DNA of 64,000 nt from Apostichopus japonicus. Taxonomy: Eukaryota; Echinodermata; Holothuroidea; Aspidochirotida; Stichopodidae. Position numbers and translations under genes: made by a program. The notes under the pieces are model-generated. The model made no database searches. It was not told where the DNA came from and saw only the letters and a program-made list of their open reading frames with translations. Shown piece by piece: positions 58,851-64,000 of the stretch (position 1 is the first letter of the stretch; every line of letters begins with the position of its first letter). The stretch lies in assembly GCF_037975245.1 (NCBI RefSeq), contig NC_092567.1:18916876-18980875 (forward strand), read 5' to 3'.

Positions 58851-60815
58851 ACATTTCTAGTGAGTCTATGCTTGTAAGTTTAATCATACTTTACCATGGA
58901 TACCAGGATTCTTAATAGTCCTCTTGGGTTTGTTCTTGTGATGGGGAAGAGAGTGGGGGGGGGGGGGAATATCTGTAGATAGTGTACTCAAACAAAGTAC
59001 TCAAACTCTAGCTTTTAATTTTGTACTCATATGCTTGTACTGTACTGGTACTCATGCCAAGGGAAGTCTACTACAGTATAAAGCTTGTACATAGGCAAGT
59101 TCATACTTGTGTAGTCTGCCACAGTTTGTAAGTATGTACAGTATACTGTACTATAGTAGTATACTGTACTATAGTAGGGGGATTATTTCTCATTTAATTC
59201 CACAGCTAATAACTGTACCCGTTCGTCATTCTGTGCTCCGTATAGTTTTCTAGCACATTTACTCAGGTCTACAGTAAACAGATACAGTTTCCTTGTAATT
59301 TCATATACAGTTACTGTACATGTTTTCCCAACAGCTGCTTTTCTCCTAAAATTGATAATTTCCTGAATTTTGAAGTTCTAGCTTGAGATACATCACACCC
59401 AATTACAGTCATTTGGCTTGAATTGTTTGTATTGGGTGAGCTGATGCAGAGTTTCAAAATTCTGTATGCAGCTTAGTATTAAAACTGTAACATCACTTGT
59501 TCTGTACAATGTATTGCTGTAGTCACTGTTAGTTATATGTACAAAAAAACCATACTGTACTAGCATATACCTTACAGACAACAGCATGCACAGTTGCCAA
59601 CATACAAGTCAACAGTCAATTTTTATATTTGTATGGTAGGCTACGTGCATAGGTCATTCCATGAAATACAATCTGTCCCAGCACCAGCGTTTCTTAGTTT
59701 CCTATGACGGGTCGGACTGTCTGGCAGGATAATGAAAAATAACCTGGTTCCTGTTCCCATATCCTCCTGATAAATCCTCCTTCTATTACAGTAGATAACA
59801 GGCTGGCCTATGCCCCCAAATATTTTGTCCTTTTTTTCTTTCTTTCTTTCTATTAGCAAATAGATTTTGTCTGTTCCCCTCCCCCATCTCTAGAGGGAGA
59901 CCAATAAGGGTGCGACATGAAGGTGGGGGAACAGATAGGACCTATACAGTGATTCAAATAAATACAACATAACAATTGAAGAGCCATTCAGTTGGGACAA
60001 TTCTAGAGTATCTACGTTTATGTCAATTGCACTCATACTGAGCATATGAGCAGTGTGATTATCCTTCTTCTATTAGAGAATGGGTTGGCCTAGGCCCCCA
60101 AACATTTGTCTTTCTTTGTTTCTTTTTTTATTAGAAAATAGATTCTGTCTGTTCCCCTTCTCCCCCCCACCCTCCTCACCCCTAGAAAAGCATTGGGATC
60201 CCCTTAAGAAGAAGTGAGTGTCTACGTAGAGCTACACCCCTAAACCATGAATGTTATTTACATATTAAGAAATGACTTCACAGGCATTTGAAGGAAATAG
60301 AAACATCTCCACTTAGTGGATTATAAACTTGAAAGGGTGTACAGTATACTGTAAAGTCCGACTGTAATTAATTCACTGTACGTATTGTGTCATTTTCCGT
60401 ATACATGTGATGGCATGATGATGGTGTGTTTTAAATTAGTACACACAGTGACAGTATTACACATGTATGAATCATATCGTCAAACGCCCTTATAACTACT
60501 TCAACCTACTGTTACAGTACAATACAGTACAGTAAACCACTCCCAAGGTACAAAGTCTACATTGTCAATAGTATTTACTGTTAATAGCCAATTGCACCTG
60601 ATTATCATTTATTCAATTGACAACTTTCAGGTGGATTGTTTAATTTGACTCAAGTAGTTGTTAATTAGTTATTTTTTACCATACTGTAGCAAGCTGAGGA
60701 TCCCATACTGTAATTTAGATAGTACAGTAGCTGGATGGTTGGAAACTTGGTGGTAAACCTACTGTAAACTTGGTTTGCTTCATTCGTTGGTCTTTCAGGC
60801 CCGCTTAGTCTACAA
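58851..60815. other. Gene-poor stretch
   Basis: Contains two related ~130-bp segments (59780-59910 and 60062-60190; both have GGCC(T)AGGCCCCCAAA-like, TTTCTTTCTTT and AATAGATT(T/C)TGTCTGTTCC). No gene recognised. Confidence 0.4.
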
Positions 60816-61050
60816 GAACTACATGTATGTTTGTATGTATGTATTCTTTGTATGTACGTACATGTACAGTATGGGTTTATGTATAGGTAGGGTGTATGTA
60901 CGTATGTACTGTTGTATGTATGTTTGTATGTACGTACATGTACAGTATGGGTTTATGTACAGGTACATTATGGTGTATGTACGTATGTACTGTTTGTTTG
61001 TATGCGTATATGTGTGTGTGTATGTATGTAACTGTATGTGTACATGTATG
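60816..61050 (+). repeat. TATG/TACG simple repeat
   Basis: TGTATGTATGTACGTACATG arrays with two copies of GTACAGTATGGGTTTATGTA about 60-75 bp apart. Frames through it are artefacts. Confidence 0.9.
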
Positions 61051-61499
61051 ATTATGTATGGAACACCCAAATCCAGAAGCAAAGTGCCAAAATAATTCAC
61101 CACGAAAAAGAAGCAAGTTTACTGACATACTAAAATATATATGCGAAACATGGACAGCACCTAGTAAGTAAAATAGGATACTGTAGTAACACTGTTAATT
61201 TGTGTCTGAAAAGCAATTAGGTACAGTACTTGTACTGACATTGTTTCCCATTCATGTAAGTTGGGTTAGTGGGACCCAAAGTATGGTTGATGGGCCTAGA
61301 CCCGACAAGCAACCCTCTGTGCTATTGGCTTGAGGCTTTAATTACCTCAGACATTCTTTGTGATTTTGTCCGAAAAATGAAGGGGTGAAACACAGGACCC
61401 ATTCACCAACAACAGACAGTCAGCGCCACAGTGCATGACTTACCGTTTTTAAAGCAATATTTAAACGTAATGTTTGGCAACTCTTTAAACACAGCAAGA

Positions 61500-61860
61500 C
61501 CTACATGAAATTTACTTCGCTCCTCACTCACCTGTCTCCTCACAACCTCAGTACTCTCAATCTACCTTGTCTAGAATGAACTGGTAACCTTTTAACACTG
61601 TGTGCCCTCTATGACTAGACCCTCCAGCCAATGACCTCACTTCTCATTCTACCACCCAAAGTAACAGCATAGTACATTTACATGCATCTCATAAATTTAC
61701 TTTGCTCCTTGCTTACCTGTCTCCAAACAACCTTAGCACTTTCATTCTACAGTGCCTACAATGAACTGGTAACCTTTTAACACTGTGTGCCCTCTATGAC
61801 TAGACCCTCCAGCCAATGACCTCACTTCTCATTCTACCACTCAAAAGGTGTCTTGAAGAT
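61500..61860 (+). repeat. Tandem duplication, 185-bp unit
   Basis: ATGAACTGGTAACCTTTTAA occurs at 61576 and 61761; about 90 bases after it (through CTCATTCTACCAC) are identical, and the parts before it are similar. Confidence 0.9.
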
Positions 61861-62022
61861 CAGTGTTGTGCTCGGATTTCTTTACACCCAAGTTACTTGA
61901 AACTGTTGTGATCTGGACCTTTTTTGGTGTTTTCCTCGCAGGCAACAACTATCGAACACTTTAGACTGACCTTGCCAATATTCATCTTACCCTTTATCTT
62001 CTGTTCTCTCTATTGTTTGCAG

Positions 62023-63972
62023 ATTTTTGTTCGACGTGAAAATTATCACCAGAAGTGACAGTAAATTTTAGTGTGGATCCTCCGAAAAACGCCATGTCGG
62101 TTCACAGCGCAGATCCGGATCAGAATGCAGAGTTCGCTATGGATTCCCAGAAGAGTTTCTGGGAAGTACACCAGTATCGCAGGACGGTGAAGCGGTTGGA
62201 GGACGGCTACGAAACCTGTAACAAACTCATGCTCCTGCTGCAGGAGAGGGCAGAAATTGAGAAGAAATACGCCAAGAGCTTGAAACAGTGGTCGACCAAA
62301 TGGCACGGCGTTATTGATAAAGGTATAATCGACTTTTGACGTTTGGGAAGCAGTGGCAGAGCGTCCATACAGTCAGAGGGGGCGGATGCCCCCCCTGACG
62401 GACTCAAATGGACTGCTGGCGCCCTTTTCAGCTTTTACCACTTTTTACTTATTCGCGATTATAGACTTTTTTATTGCGCTCCCAAATACCTATTGACATT
62501 TGTCACATTTTGTTGGTGTAATTTTCTGACAAAATGGCAAGGACATCTATTTATTCTTTGTTTATCTGCAAATAAGCAAGGCCCGGAAAGGGTAATTTCC
62601 GGCGATCTAGGGAGTATCTTTACTCCAGAAAATTCTGTACGCTCTTCGCCAACTTGTGGTAGTGCTCCGCTTAGATAGTGTCGAAAGTGCCCCTACAGAC
62701 CATTCTCACCCCCCCCCGACCAATACCCCTAGCTCCGCCACTGTTGGGAAGAGATACTTATAGATCGACAATCACATCGATTCCTTGCATTGTATAAAGC
62801 AACCAGGGGTGGGGGGGGGGGGGTTGCAGGGCAAGGAGGTTTCAATGGTTTGAAATTGATAATTGCACATTGTACAAGTTTTTTTTTATTTTTTATTTCC
62901 AGCTAAAGCAGTCGTTACTTAAAGACATGTCTAAACACCACCATGAAACTGTCTTTTATTTGTAGTGATATCTTTAAGGGGTATTATTAACATGTGGACA
63001 CTGGCCTCTGTCATAGCATTCACATGCTAGCCCAGTATGTGACCCGATCTAAACGTTGACTCTCACTGAAGACCCTACCTTATTCCCTTCTTCCTCTCCC
63101 CTGCCCACCCCCCTGCCTCCCCCCTTCTTTGTCCAACTGATACCCTCCTATGTAAAGCAATATTTTGATAGTTATCTTAGAAATCTTGTCTCCTTCAAAA
63201 TGTTTCAAATCAAACTAGGTGCTTTGAGCTGCCTTATCTTGTGTTTTTGTAACATTGCTTTTTTTGTTCAAACTGTGCTAATAAGTTGAACTTTGACCTA
63301 GCCGGTCCCCATCTGTATGCAGATTCATCTTGCATATTTGCATCATCGTGAATTCTTTCGTGGGATCGTTTTTTAATCATTCAGAAATCTGCAAACGGTA
63401 TAATCAGGTGCATTAGGACCGATATGATAGCGCCCTCTATAGAAACTCTGTAGATCATCTTCAGTGAACGAAATTTCCTTCACATGTATTATCCTTCACA
63501 AGCAAGAGCATTTCCTAGAGATGATTGAAGATAATTGAAGATAATCAAAGATGTCGATAACTGTGTGATCGAAGTCTTCAGTTCCATCTCGGAGGTCTTT
63601 TTTGCGACAATATCGAGGCGGTAAAAATCTCTGATTTTTAAATCCCAAACTAGGCTGCCGTCGATAGCATATCATGATCTATCTAATTGAAGGTTGTGTC
63701 AGCAATTATACAGACTATATATGTGAAATTGATGTTTTTTTTTAATATTTGTTCATTTTTTGCATCTAGGACCAGAGTACGGGACCAACAAATCGGCATG
63801 GAAGGCGACCCTGACGGAAGCTGAGAGGAGACACGACGTCCATCGCGACATCTGCACGAGACTGAACGGCGAAGTGGTAGCGAGCATCAAGAACTGGCAG
63901 AAGGAGAACTACCACAAAAAAATGATGAACGGATTTAAAGAGGTCATAGATTTAGACGAGGGGTTCAGGAAG
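62023..63972 (+). CDS. PACSIN: PACSIN/syndapin F-BAR protein, first two coding exons (partial)
   Basis: Coding join 62094-62322, 63770-63972, continuing beyond the window; the exon itself opens at an acceptor at 62023, so an untranslated exon lies upstream. PACSINs bend membranes through an F-BAR dimer and recruit dynamin and N-WASP through a C-terminal SH3 domain in endocytosis. Seen: MSVHSADPDQNAE, then SFWEVHQYRRTVKRLEDGYE, LLQERAEIEKKYAKSLKQW, GPEYGTNKSAWKATLTEAER and IKNWQKENYHKKMMNGFKE, which follow vertebrate PACSIN (SFWEVGNYKRTVKRIDDG, KNWQKEAFHKQMMGGFKE) closely. The ATG at 62094 sits in AACGCCATGT, a fair initiation context. The paralogue (1, 2 or 3) cannot be told; invertebrates usually have one. 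Confidence 0.92.
62094..62322 (+). CDS. PACSIN: PACSIN coding exon 1
   Basis: Ends GVIDKG with donor AAAG|GTATAA. Contains the first F-BAR helix and the family signature SFWE. Confidence 0.9.
62351..62743. mobile_element. hAT-type MITE
   Basis: Perfect 8-bp TSD TTGGGAAG (62343-62350, 62744-62751). Ends CAGTGGCAGAGCGTCC and the complement of CAGTGGCGGAGCTAGG. It begins 28 bases after the PACSIN donor. Confidence 0.94.
62752..63769 (+). other. Rest of PACSIN intron
   Basis: G run at 62811-62823; nothing else recognised. Ends in the acceptor TTTGCATCTAG. Confidence 0.5.
63770..63972 (+). CDS. PACSIN: PACSIN coding exon 2
   Basis: Acceptor TTGCATCTAG; donor AGGAAG|GTTTGT. 67 codons plus two bases completing the glycine; continues the F-BAR domain. 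Confidence 0.92.
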
Positions 63973-64000
63973 GTTTGTTTACATTTAAAAAAAAAAATAT

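Noticed and set aside
60775-61128. Tyrosine/histidine/threonine-rich frames on both strands
   Set aside because: Readings of TATG/TACG simple repeats.
1-64000. CRISPR arrays, operons, rRNA genes, retrovirus-like elements
   Set aside because: Looked for on both strands; nothing met a reasonable standard in this eukaryotic window.

Overview
The window reads as a piece of AT-rich animal genome. Genes are broken into short exons with GT/AG junctions, introns are long, and the DNA is full of short non-autonomous DNA transposons, LINE pieces, tRNA-derived SINEs and simple repeats. The gene families (an isopentenyl phosphate kinase, rare in animals, beside SAMM50, TM7SF3 and a PACSIN) and the vertebrate-type TTAGGG motif fit a marine invertebrate deuterostome, most likely an echinoderm. 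That assignment is inference. No bacterial genes, CRISPR arrays or operons were seen, and I recognised no retrovirus-like or capsid-bearing element.

Layout. (1) 1503-9886, plus strand: a complete five-exon isopentenyl phosphate kinase (IPK). Its introns hold a 5'-truncated LINE, an 8-bp-TSD DNA transposon, and a TTAA-flanked MITE that was itself split by a 2,980-bp TA-flanked element with repeat arrays at both ends. (2) 10872-17399, minus strand: two unrecognised gene pieces, one of them three exons whose phases agree. (3) 18136-22464, plus strand: the membrane-spanning C-terminal half of a TM7SF3 homologue, with an exon-start sequence tandemly duplicated in its intron. (4) 27299-37464, minus strand: a nearly complete SAMM50 (mitochondrial outer-membrane beta-barrel assembly) gene in 11 coding exons, plus a likely leader exon that supplies the ATG. 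A minisatellite grows out of one of its splice donors. (5) 37.5-62 kb: mostly gene-poor, with LINE pieces, hAT-type MITEs, a hAT transposase relic, two more TTAA MITEs, a 46/47-matched long hairpin inserted in a ~115-bp tandem array, and one possible minus-strand promoter with a first exon near 55.6 kb. (6) 62094-63972, plus strand: the first two coding exons of a PACSIN/syndapin F-BAR protein, which runs off the window.

The genes show no shared pathway: IPK acts in isoprenoid supply, SAMM50 in mitochondrial outer-membrane biogenesis, PACSIN in membrane curvature and endocytosis, and TM7SF3 is a multi-pass membrane protein. The unusual content is in how repeats meet splice sites. Two exon boundaries have seeded tandem arrays, and several MITEs sit within tens of bases of splice donors. 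Exon edges were placed by eye from GT/AG, reading phase and remembered human proteins; none was tested by alignment or transcript data.
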